NCBI RefSeq assembly: GCF_900176515.1
Contig: NZ_FWXV01000026.1
Coordinates: 1-32,639 of the forward strand
Direction of reading: 5' to 3'
DNA from: Kibdelosporangium aridum
GTDB lineage: Bacteria > Actinomycetota > Actinomycetes > Mycobacteriales > Pseudonocardiaceae
Length of the DNA stretch: 32,639 nucleotides
Below, piece by piece: positions 1-7,235 of this stretch. Both the position numbers and the translations under genes were made by a program. The notes below the pieces were generated by a model. The model ran no database searches. It was given only the letters and a program-made list of their open reading frames with translations, and was not told the DNA's origin. Position 1 is the stretch's first letter, and each line of letters begins with the position of its first letter.

Positions 1-5
1 CAAGA

Positions 6-629
6 TCAGACTTCCACGCACCAGGTGCCGTTCTCCTGCACGATCGGCAGCGGCGCTCCCCGGGTGTCCACGCCTTTGGCCCCGAGGTTGACGGTGGTGC
101 GGGTCGCGCTGTAGATCGTGACGTGCAGGACGGTGGCCTCCAGCTTGCCCGCCGCGGTCTCATACACCACGCCGGGGTCGGCCTTTTTGCAGGTGAGCTG
201 GGTCGCCGCGGCTGCGTCCTGACGGTTCATCGCCTCGGCGTACTGCTGGGCGACCTTGGTGACGGCCGCCTCCACTTCGGCTTTGTTCTCCACGTTCCCG
301 GTTCCCGGTTTCTTGGATCCGGATGGGGGTGGCTTGGATCCTGATTGGGGCGGTGGCACCGGGGTGTTGCCGGAGGCGGTGCTCGTGGGCTTGTCGTCAC
401 CGGTGGTCAGGAGCACGACCGTGACCGTGCCGCCGATCAGTAGCACGGCGGCCACCACGATGGCCACGATCAGGCCCGTCTTGTTCTTCTGCGGAGGCGG
501 CGGAGGTGGCCATCCTGGTGGCGGGCCGTACGGCGGTTGACTGCCGTACGGCGGTTGGCCGCCATATGGTTGACCGTGTGGCCCCGGGTAGTGGCCAGGT
601 GGTGGTGGCTGCTGCGGTGGATACGTCAC
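6..629 (-). CDS. Proline-rich, single-pass membrane-anchored protein of unknown function
   Basis: The protein is about 207 residues. The first ~45 residues are a cytoplasmic tail rich in Pro, Gly, Tyr and Gln with repeated PPYG units. One hydrophobic segment (GLIVAIVVAAVLLIGGTVTV) follows, then a Ser/Pro/Lys linker and a C-terminal extracytoplasmic domain of ~90 residues with two Cys. The layout resembles actinobacterial anchored proteins with an NTF2-like or DUF4878-like outer domain; that comparison is a family-level inference. I place the start at the GTG at 629 because an AGGAGG stands a few bases upstream; an upstream ATG at 692 in the same frame has no such site. The TGA stop is at 6-8. 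It is not obviously operonic with anything visible. Its function is not known. Confidence 0.75.
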   Translation of the reverse strand: MTYPPQQPPPPGHYPGPHGQPYGGQPPYGSQPPYGPPPGWPPPPPPQKNKTGLIVAIVVAAVLLIGGTVTVVLLTTGDDKPTSTASGNTPVPPPQSGSKPPPSGSKKPGTGNVENKAEVEAAVTKVAQQYAEAMNRQDAAAATQLTCKKADPGVVYETAAGKLEATVLHVTIYSATRTTVNLGAKGVDTRGAPLPIVQENGTWCVEV

Positions 630-783
630 CGGTCCTCCTGCTTGCGTCCGTATACCTGGGGTAGACGGTCGCACCCGACGCCGCGGTTCCACCCATCAAC
701 CACCAGAATTCACTGGGACGTGATCACTCGCCGCGCAGCGGTCACGCGAGCAGGTCGGACCAGTCGCTGACACAGAGTTGGCC

Positions 784-1962
784 TGTACCGCTCGAAAAGT
801 CATCGCTGCACGTCAAGCCGAGTACCGGTATTCATTGATGAGTCCTTTGAGGACGCGGGTGCGTAGCAACGTGCGGACGTTGACTCCGTGCGCTCGGTCG
901 GGTTGTTGGTGAGGTTCGGGTGGTCGCTGTTGCCGGGCCTGATGGGGCCGGTGCTGGTTATAGTGCCGCTGGAACGCGGCGAGAACCTCACGCGCGTGTG
1001 CCTCATTGAGGATCAGAACGTGGTCGCATACCTCAGTGCGAAGGGTTCTGATGACCCGTTCGCAGTGCGCGTTCATCTTCGGCGCCTGCGGTGCGCTGGT
1101 CAGGATGTCCATGTCTTCGGCTTGGAAGACGGCGTCGAAGGCGGCCGAGTACTTCGTGTCGCGGTCACGGAGCAGAGACCGGAGCGGATCCAGGCCTTCA
1201 CCGATATCGGTAGCAAGATTGCGAGCCTGTTGAGTCGTCCAGTCCTGGGTCGGGCTGGCGGTGACGCCCGCCACGTGGAGCCGCCGTGTGCCGTGCTCAA
1301 GGAACACCAATGCGGAGAGGCGTGTGCCGAGCGCGGTGTCGATGTGGAAGAAGTCTGCCGCGAGGATCCCGCGCGCCTGATTGGCAAGGAACTGCTTCCA
1401 CGTGGGACCGGCTCGGCGCGGGGCGGGATCGATGCCGGCCGAGTTCAGGATCTCCCACACAGGCGATGCGGCGATCCGATGCCCGAGTCCAACCAGTTCG
1501 CCCTGGATCCTCCTGTGTCCCCAGCGCGGGTTTCGCGAGCCAGGCGAAGCACGAGCCTCTTGATCGTCGCGTGCGTGGATGGTCGTCCGGTGCGGCGTCG
1601 GCGTGCGCTGTAGTCCCATTTCCTGGCGATGAACGTGCGATGCCAAGCCAGGATCGTGGCGGGCTGGACGGGGAAAATCTCCTGCCAGCGTCGTCGGGGC
1701 AGCAGCGAGGACAGCGCGGCGAACCAGAAACGATCTGCTGGCTCGTACCGGACCTGTCCGGGGATCTGGCGCCGCAGGACGGCGTTCTCGTGCCGGAGCA
1801 CGAGCAGTTCGGCATCCTTAGCGGTGTCACGGCGCAGCAGCACAGCGGGCACGGACAGCAGCCGTCGGGTCAGGTGGTACAGCATCGACACGATCACTGG
1901 AGCATGGTCTCAACGCCTTATCTAATGGCCTGACCAGGCGCGACGACTTTTCGAGCGGTACA
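784..1962 (-). mobile_element. IS-A copy 1: 1179-bp insertion sequence with matching terminal inverted repeats
   Basis: The left end at 784 reads TGTACCGCTCGAAAAGTC and its exact complement ends at 1962, giving an 18-bp perfect terminal inverted repeat. The single transposase gene lies on the minus strand between the ends. The same terminus recurs at 31824 (IS-A copy 3) and, in modified form, at 14326 and 14554 (MITE-like element). I cannot assign an ISfinder family name; the transposase is of the actinobacterial rve/DDE integrase-core type often labelled IS3- or IS481-like. Confidence 0.85.
813..1897 (-). pseudogene. IS-A copy 1 transposase (rve/DDE integrase core), single frameshift
   Basis: The N-terminal part begins at a GTG at 1897 (MIVSMLYHLTRR...) and contains the LVLRHENAVLRRQ coiled segment and the WHRTFIARKWDY helix-turn-helix region. 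Near 1532 the frame breaks: the sequence reads GCGAAACCCGCG where one more A would give the family reading RLARENPRWGHRR. The C-terminal part runs in the next frame to the TGA at 813. It keeps DFFHIDT, RDRDTKY and the MNAHCER segment, so a DDE triad is present, and it ends in GLINEYRYSA. It is a pseudogene unless the shift is programmed or a sequencing error. Copy 3 at the window end is uninterrupted at this point. Confidence 0.8.
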
Positions 1963-2167
1963 GGACCACTCCGCCGAACGTGAACGCGGCCGAGATGTTC
2001 CGCAGACGCGGGAACTCGTTCGACAATGCCTCGACCTCGGGAAGGAACACATCGTCGCGACGCCACGCCAGCACCTCGGCCGCAGTCGGCTCGCGCTCGC
2101 CGCTCACCTCATCGTTCGCCATCCACCGCTCCGTGCACTGACTGGTCTGATCATCGATCTGAGTCAT

Positions 2168-2480
2168 ATCTACATCACGACAGTCTCCGCCGGATCCGTT
2201 CCGACCATCGCGACAAGCCCGGCGACCGCGACCATCCAGACGACCAGGTTCCAGCGGCACCAATACAGGCTGGGCAACAGCTATTCACAGCGAATCGCCG
2301 CAGATTCAGTGCACTTGGAGACGGTTCGGCAACTTCACCCATTCGTGGGCGACCCCATTTGGCGTTAGTCAAAGATCTGGAGCGTTCACTCCCGATTCGC
2401 TCCTTCTCACGACCCTTCAAGATCCCTTCGTTACCGGTCCGTGACCAAACGAAGATCAACACGCGAACGCGAAAAGCCCG
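2168..2480. other. Intergenic stretch, no supported gene
   Basis: Open frames here are short and without ribosome sites. Long frames that run into the tRNA remnant give artefactual peptides such as GQGVAGSNPVVPT and RQDLNLRPPDPSP, which are translations of tRNA sequence, not proteins. Confidence 0.5.
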
Positions 2481-2514
2481 CTGACCTGGATGGTTATCCA
2501 GAGTCAGCGGGCTT
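2473..2514 (-). terminator. Hairpin terminator 3' of the tRNA remnant
   Basis: The arms AGCCCGCTGAC and GTCAGCGGGCT are perfectly complementary. They enclose a loop that has its own CTGGA/TCCAG pairing. On the minus strand the hairpin follows the tRNA 3' end and is trailed by TTTT, a typical intrinsic terminator. Its retention suggests this was the original downstream flank of the tRNA gene. Confidence 0.75.
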
Positions 2515-2524
2515 GTTGCGACCG

Positions 2525-2570
2525 TCGGGACGACAGGATTTGAACCTGCGACCCCCTGACCCCAGTCCAC
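2525..2570 (-). tRNA. 3' half of a tRNA-Pro (GGG-like) gene, attachment-site remnant
   Basis: On the minus strand the sequence runs from an anticodon-loop-like CTGGGGT through the T arm (GCAGGTTCAAATCCTGT) into an acceptor strand CGTCCCGA. No matching 5' half (CGGGACG... with a D arm) lies upstream: the bases before the anticodon loop do not pair. Homology starting at the anticodon loop and ending at the 3' end is the usual footprint of actinomycete integrative elements; the pSAM2 family uses tRNA-Pro in this way. I read it as an att site half left by such an element, not a working tRNA. The isotype is inferred from the loop and acceptor bases. Confidence 0.55.
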
Positions 2571-2703
2571 AAAGGACTCTCACCAGCGGGAACAGAGAAC
2601 CCCGACGTCAAACCGGTTCCGTTCCAAGCACTTCAGCGCAGTTCGGGACACTTGCGACACGTTCAATCCTCCCATTTGGCTCCCGCTCCCGCTAGGCGCC
2701 GAC

Positions 2704-2726
2704 GCACTTGGCCCCACGTCAAGTGC
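2704..2726 (-). terminator. Weak hairpin downstream of the second P450
   Basis: GCACTTG and CAAGTGC form a 7-bp stem with a 9-base loop, just past the TGA of the P450 on the minus strand. There is no clear T-run, so termination here is an inference. Confidence 0.35.
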
Positions 2727-2731
2727 TGCGC

Positions 2732-3967
2732 TCAAAGGACCACTAGGCCAGGGGTGAACTTCACCGGCAGTGCCGACAGGCCGCGAAACAGCGGCGACGG
2801 CCGCCATGTCAGCGCGTCGGCTGGCACCGTCAGAACTACGTCCGGGAGCCGGTCGAGCAGGACCTCGATCGCGGCCTCGGCGATGACCTTCGCGATCTCC
2901 TGGGCCGCGTACGGACACCGGTGTTCGCCATAGCTGAAAGACATGTACGCCTGGTTGCCGATCGACGTCTGAGGATCCGGTCGTACGAGCGGATCATGGT
3001 TGGCCGCGGCAAGACCGAGGATGAGCAAGTCGCCCTTGCGGATCTGCCGATCGCCCAACCGGAGGTCGCGGACGGCGAACCGGCCCGGGAAGTTCTGGGT
3101 GGGCGTGTCCTCCCAGAGCACCTCGTTCAGCGCCTGGCCGACGCTCTGGCGTCCGCCGGACAAGGTCATCGCGAAGCGGTCGTCGGTGAGCATCAGCCGC
3201 AGGGTGTTGCCGATCCAGTAGGCGGTGGGCAACTGCCCTGCGTTCATCAGGTGGAGCAGATCCTCGGTGATCTCCTCGTCGGCGAGCGTGGCCGGGTGGG
3301 CCAGTAGCCGCGACGTGACGTCACGGGCAGGGTTCTCCCGTTTGGACTCGACCAGTCGCCGCACCTTCTCCCGGACGCGCGTGTAGGCGTCATTCGCGCC
3401 CTCGCCGGCAGCATGCGTCTTGTTGACCTCACGGACCAGGTCGGCGGTCTCCACGTCCGGCACGCCTATCATCCGGGCGACGACGGGCAGCGGTACTCCA
3501 TCGGCGTACTGGGTGATCAGGTCCGCTTCACCGGCTCCGGCGAACGTGTCGATGAGCCGATCGGCGACCTGCTGGGCCTGCGCTCTCAAGGCGAACTGGT
3601 CGACATCGGCGAGTGCGTCATCGAGCGCTTCGGCACGCCGCCGGTGCTCGGCACCCTCGGCGAACATCATGGTGGGCTGATACCCGATGAGCGGGAGCAA
3701 CGGCCAGTCGGGCGGGATGCGATCCCAGGCGTTCCAGCGCCGTGAATCGCGTCCGAAAATCTCCGGATTGCTGACGACGTATTGCACCTCGCGGTAGCCC
3801 AGCACCAGCCACGCGGGCACGTCGCCGTCGAGCAGGACCGGGGCTACCGGCCCGTGCGCACGCCGCATCTCCGCATAGAGATCTGCGGATTTCCGCTGGA
3901 ACTGCGGCCCGTATAGCGGTACCCGGGACTCGGCGAGTGGATCGCATGATGATTGCGGGTTCGTCAT
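2732..3967 (-). CDS. Conservon-type cytochrome P450 lacking the ExxR motif (second copy)
   Basis: The protein has 411 residues, a full-length bacterial class I P450. The heme-binding loop is FSYGEHRCPY with the thiolate Cys at about 351; the usual Gly two residues after Cys is Tyr. The I-helix reads NAGQLPTA (242-249), not the usual AGxDT. The K-helix reads NEVLW (281-285), so the nearly universal ExxR is ExxW. Streptomycete CYP157 enzymes of conservons are known to lack ExxR, so I place it in or near that group. The ATG at 3967 follows an AAGGAG by six bases. It is closely similar along its length to the P450 at 4498-5778 and probably arose by duplication. The 530-bp gap from that gene suggests its own promoter. 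No ferredoxin or substrate genes are adjacent. Confidence 0.88.
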   Translation of the reverse strand: MTNPQSSCDPLAESRVPLYGPQFQRKSADLYAEMRRAHGPVAPVLLDGDVPAWLVLGYREVQYVVSNPEIFGRDSRRWNAWDRIPPDWPLLPLIGYQPTMMFAEGAEHRRRAEALDDALADVDQFALRAQAQQVADRLIDTFAGAGEADLITQYADGVPLPVVARMIGVPDVETADLVREVNKTHAAGEGANDAYTRVREKVRRLVESKRENPARDVTSRLLAHPATLADEEITEDLLHLMNAGQLPTAYWIGNTLRLMLTDDRFAMTLSGGRQSVGQALNEVLWEDTPTQNFPGRFAVRDLRLGDRQIRKGDLLILGLAAANHDPLVRPDPQTSIGNQAYMSFSYGEHRCPYAAQEIAKVIAEAAIEVLLDRLPDVVLTVPADALTWRPSPLFRGLSALPVKFTPGLVVL

Positions 3968-4497
3968 GGTGCACTCCTTGCATTACCGGAGGAATCTGTG
4001 ACACGGATCCAGACGGCGGTGAAGGTGACGGGCATCCGGTCAGGACGCGCATCCCACCACCGACGGCCGCCCGACCAGCGAGTCCGGCGGCACCATCGGG
4101 CTTGACCCGCTTGCACGCCCCTAGTTGACGGAATGAAATAGCTTGTTCTTCTTAAGCGCCCTGTAAGTCCACGACCTGCAAAGACGTTACTCGACGTGTA
4201 TTTGTCTGTTCTATTTCGACTCCTTAGATGGCCCGACATTGGGAAATTTGACAGCGTCGAATCAGGTTACACGACGTTGACATCGTTGCGGGGGACTTCT
4301 CTCGCACTCCCTCGTTGAGGCAAATAGGGTTATCAATGCGCGCGGACCACCAGGCGAGTCAGCTGCGACGTGGATCGAACAATGTCAGAAGCAGACAAAT
4401 TGCCAACATCGCAAGTGAATATTCTACTGGCACTACTTCGATTTTCTCAGAAGGAATCCGAGTCGGGTTGAACTCGACGTCGCATACCACTCCTGCC
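3968..4497. other. 530-bp spacer between the two P450 genes, locally AT-richer
   Basis: No plausible gene is present on either strand. The part from about 4130 to 4480 is AT-richer than its surroundings and may hold the minus-strand promoter of the second P450. I could not define convincing -35/-10 boxes. Confidence 0.45.
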
Positions 4498-5778
4498 CTA
4501 CGCCCCGGTGACGTGCGCGGGAGTGAATTTGACCGGGAGGGCGGTCAGGCCCCGCATCCATACGGACGGCCGCCATACGAGTGCGTTGGCGGCCACCGCC
4601 AACTTCACGTCCGGGAGCCGGTCGAGCAGCACCTCAACAGCGGCATGGGCGATGATCTCGGCGAGCTCTCGCGCCGGGTAGGGGCACCCGTGCTCACCGT
4701 GGCTGAAGGACATGTGCGCGTGGTTGCCGCCGGTACCGGCGAAGGAGCCCGGCCGCACCTGAGGGTCGGTGTTCGCGGCAGCGTAGCTGAGGACGAGGAG
4801 GTCACCGGTCTGGATGCGCTGTCCCCCCAAGTGGGTGTCCCGGGCGGCCCAGCGCGCCGCGAAGTTCTGTGTCGGCGTGTCGGCCCAGAGCACTTCGTTC
4901 AACGCCTGGCCGACACTGCCGCGGCCGCCCGACAGGGTCACGGCGAACCGGTTGTCGGTCAGCATCAGCCGGAGAGTGTTGCCGATCCAGTCGGCCGTGG
5001 GCTGCTGACCGGCGAACAGCACTATGGACAGGTCCGGGACGATCTCGTCGTCGGTGAGCTTCTCGGGGTGCGCCAGCAGGCGGGAGGGCACGTCCGGAGC
5101 GGGATCTTCGCGCCTGCGGTCAAGCAGCCGTCGCAACCCGATGAATATCCGCTGGTGGGCCTCGACGGCGCCTTCGCGGCTGTCAAGCGTGATGTACATG
5201 TCTCGCATCAGGTCCGACGCCTCGGATTCGGGCAGGCCGAGCATCCAGGCGAGGGCCAGCAGGGGAATCGGCCGGGCGTACTGGTTGACCAGGTCGGCCT
5301 CGCCGCTGCCGGCGAACGTGTCGATCAGCTTGTCGGCGATCCGCTCGCAGTGGTTCCTCAGTTCGAACTGGTCCACAGCGGCCAGGACGTCACTGATGGC
5401 TCCGGCACGCCGCTGATGCTCCTCCCCCTCGGCGAACATCGCGGTCGGCTGGAAGCCCACGATCGGTATCAGCGGCGAGTCGGGCGGGATGCGGTCCCAG
5501 GCGTTCCAGCGGCGGGAGTCGCGGGCGTACAGCTGGGGATTGCTGGTGACCTCGTGCAGCTCGCGGTATCCGAGTACCAGCCACGCGGGCACGTCGCCCT
5601 CGAGCAGAACCGGGGCAATCCGTCCGTGCTGTCGTCTCATGTCCCGGTACAGCTGGGCCGGATTGTTCTGCAACCGCGGCCCGTACAACGGCGTGGCGTG
5701 CTGGTGGGCGGGGCACTGAGGTGGTGGCGACGCGGTGGATGGCCCTGGGGTGTCGGGTGCGGGGTGGGGGGTGGTCAT
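4498..5778 (-). CDS. cvnE: CvnE: conservon cytochrome P450, ExxR-less (CYP157-like)
   Basis: The protein has 426 residues. A Pro/Thr-rich N-terminal extension of ~28 residues precedes the shared core that starts at TPLYGPRLQNNPAQLY. The heme loop is FSHGEHGCPYPAR (Cys about 365), the I-helix AGQQPTA (256-262) and the K-helix NEVLW (294-298), so ExxR is replaced by ExxW. Its ATG overlaps the TGA of cvnD as ATGA, which implies translational coupling. Position as last gene of an A-B-C-D-E array matches the known conservon order in Streptomyces. The substrate is unknown; catalytic competence without ExxR and with an altered I-helix is uncertain. Confidence 0.9.
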   Translation of the reverse strand: MTTPHPAPDTPGPSTASPPPQCPAHQHATPLYGPRLQNNPAQLYRDMRRQHGRIAPVLLEGDVPAWLVLGYRELHEVTSNPQLYARDSRRWNAWDRIPPDSPLIPIVGFQPTAMFAEGEEHQRRAGAISDVLAAVDQFELRNHCERIADKLIDTFAGSGEADLVNQYARPIPLLALAWMLGLPESEASDLMRDMYITLDSREGAVEAHQRIFIGLRRLLDRRREDPAPDVPSRLLAHPEKLTDDEIVPDLSIVLFAGQQPTADWIGNTLRLMLTDNRFAVTLSGGRGSVGQALNEVLWADTPTQNFAARWAARDTHLGGQRIQTGDLLVLSYAAANTDPQVRPGSFAGTGGNHAHMSFSHGEHGCPYPARELAEIIAHAAVEVLLDRLPDVKLAVAANALVWRPSVWMRGLTALPVKFTPAHVTGA

Positions 5779-6380
5779 GGCGTGGTCTCCCGTACGGAGG
5801 ACAGGGCGAAGAGGTGGTTGACGAGGGTGAGTAGGACGGCCTTGCTGGAGTCACGCTGGCGAGCGTCGCAGTCGATCAGTGGAACGTCGGCGGACAGGTC
5901 GAGTGCCTGCCGTACCTGTTCCAGGGTGTGCTCCGGCTGGCCGAAGTTGTTGCGGGCGACGATGAAGGGCATCCCGTGGTGTTCGAGGCGGTCGATGGAG
6001 TACCAGGAGTCGGCCAGCCGGCGGGTGTCCACCAGCACGACGGCGCCCAGGGTTCCTGAGAACAGGCGATCCCAGAGGAACCAGAACCGCTCTTGGCCCG
6101 GTGCGCCGAACAGGTACAGCACCATGTGCTCGTTCAGGCTGATCCGGCCGAAGTCGAACGCGACCGTGGTGGTGGTCTTGCCGTGCGAGCCGCCGTCGTC
6201 GATCCCGATGCCCGCCTGAGTCATGGTCTCCTCCGTGCTCAGCGGGCGGATCTCGCTGACGGAGCGGACCATGGTCGTCTTGCCCACACCGAACCCACCG
6301 ACGATCACGATCTTGAGCCCGTCCCTGGCGGTGCTCGGCAGTGGAGTACGGGCGGCTTGTTCAGAGCTTCTGAAGTCCAA
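5775..6380 (-). CDS. cvnD: CvnD: conservon Ras-like small GTPase (ATP/GTP-binding protein)
   Basis: The protein has 201 residues. The P-loop is GGFGVGKT (28-35), with a switch II-like FGAPGQERFW (91-100). The guanine-specificity motif reads NNFG (144-147) in place of NKxD, as is common in prokaryotic MglA/conservon-type GTPases. The ATG at 6380 lies inside the end of cvnC (20-bp overlap) and the stop overlaps the cvnE start. In S. coelicolor conservons this protein interacts with the CvnA-C partners at the membrane in a G-protein-like complex; that role is transferred by homology. The N-terminal ~20 residues are variable. Confidence 0.93.
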   Translation of the reverse strand: MDFRSSEQAARTPLPSTARDGLKIVIVGGFGVGKTTMVRSVSEIRPLSTEETMTQAGIGIDDGGSHGKTTTTVAFDFGRISLNEHMVLYLFGAPGQERFWFLWDRLFSGTLGAVVLVDTRRLADSWYSIDRLEHHGMPFIVARNNFGQPEHTLEQVRQALDLSADVPLIDCDARQRDSSKAVLLTLVNHLFALSSVRETTP

Positions 6381-6720
6381 CGAGCACCTGCTTCAGGGTT
6401 TCGAGATCGGGCAGTTGGGTCTTGACGGGAGCCGAAGACGGATGGCGGGCGGTGATCCGGCCTGTGTCGAGCAGGTCACACAACAGGATCTTCACCACAC
6501 TCACCGGAAGACCCAGATCCGAGGAGACCTCCACCACCGCCGTCGGGTAACGGCACATTCGCAGGATCTTGACGTGCTCGGACTGCATGCCCGGGACCGG
6601 CTCGCATTCGCTGACGATCAGCGTGACGAGGTCCAGGGCACTCTCGTTCGCGCGGCTCCGCCCGCCGGTGACGGTGTACAGCCGGTCTGGATCCTCGCTG
6701 TGCAGGTGTCCCCAGGTCAT
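6361..6720 (-). CDS. cvnC: CvnC: DUF742 protein
   Basis: The protein has 119 residues and is a typical DUF742 member: RLYTVTGGRSR near residue 13, then a winged-helix-like region through LPVSVVKILLCDLLDTGRI (about 71-89). The start ATG at 6720 overlaps the stop of cvnB as ATGA, and an in-frame longer reading exists only because the frame is open through cvnB. DUF742 proteins are the third conservon component; their biochemical role is thought to be as adaptor between Roadblock protein and GTPase. Confidence 0.93.
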   Translation of the reverse strand: MTWGHLHSEDPDRLYTVTGGRSRANESALDLVTLIVSECEPVPGMQSEHVKILRMCRYPTAVVEVSSDLGLPVSVVKILLCDLLDTGRITARHPSSAPVKTQLPDLETLKQVLVGLQKL

Positions 6721-7136
6721 GCCATCTGGCCGCTGTGTTGCGGTTGGCGGGGCGGGGCGGTCAGATACTCGCCGATCTGCTCGACCAGCTCGTTCATGTT
6801 GTGGCCGATGACGCCGACGTCGGAATCGTCGCTGGCCAGGACGGCGAGATGGGCTCCTTCGCCGGCTTCCACGATGAACAGCAGCCCACCGTGGAACTCC
6901 GTCATGGACTGGCGGACCCCGCCGGTACCGTCGCCGAACTCGACGGACGTGCCGTACGCCAGACTCTGGATGCCCGAGGCGATGGCGGCCAACTGGTCGG
7001 CCTGGTCCACCGTGAGCCCACGGGTATGGCAAAGCTTGAGGCCGTCTTTCGACAGCACCAAGGCATGCCGGGTTCCCGGCGTCTTGTCCAAAAGGTTCTC
7101 CAGCAACCAGTCGAGGTCACGATCTGTTGTGTCCAT
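6717..7136 (-). CDS. cvnB: CvnB: Roadblock/LC7 domain protein
   Basis: The protein has 139 residues. The Roadblock/LC7 fold is recognisable from LDWLLENLLDKTPGTRHALV at the N terminus, SKDGL (about 29-33), the Gln/Asp-rich helix DQADQLAAIASGIQSLA, and the C-terminal helix NMNELVEQIGEYL. By family knowledge it acts as a GTPase-activating or scaffold partner of CvnD. It starts at an ATG (7136), 99 bp after the cvnA stop, and is translationally coupled to cvnC by an ATGA overlap. Confidence 0.93.
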   Translation of the reverse strand: MDTTDRDLDWLLENLLDKTPGTRHALVLSKDGLKLCHTRGLTVDQADQLAAIASGIQSLAYGTSVEFGDGTGGVRQSMTEFHGGLLFIVEAGEGAHLAVLASDDSDVGVIGHNMNELVEQIGEYLTAPPRQPQHSGQMA

Positions 7137-7235
7137 CGGGATCCCAGGGTCGCGCTCCGGGCACTGCTGCCACAGGGCGCACCCCTTGCCTCCAATCTGT
7201 TGTGGTCCGGTCCCCTGCTTCGAATCCAGGGGTGG

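Larger units (their letters stand above)
742..2167 (-). pseudogene. Small hypothetical gene split by an insertion sequence
   Basis: The 5' part lies at 1965-2167 and reads MTQIDDQTSQ... to ...AAFTFGGV, where the IS begins. The 3' part lies at 742-781. Removing the IS plus four flanking bases joins the two parts in frame as ...FGGVVQLCVSDWSDLLA followed by TGA. The four bases flanking the IS are GTCC and GGCC on the minus strand, as expected for a 4-bp target duplication with one change. The true start may be the ATG at 2122 (MANDEV...), which has GGAG six bases upstream, giving a protein of about 66 residues; the ATG at 2167 has no good ribosome site. I do not recognise the family. In its present state it can only make a truncated protein. 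Confidence 0.5.

Noticed and set aside
2175..2695. Frames on both strands giving GQGVAGSNPVVPT and RQDLNLRPPDPSP
   Set aside because: These peptides are translations of the tRNA 3' region, a well-known source of false genes.
4315..6219. Long plus-strand frame of 634 codons opposite the P450 and cvnD
   Set aside because: It is antisense to three well-supported, overlapping genes and has no family motifs or ribosome site. It is a shadow of GC-rich codon bias.
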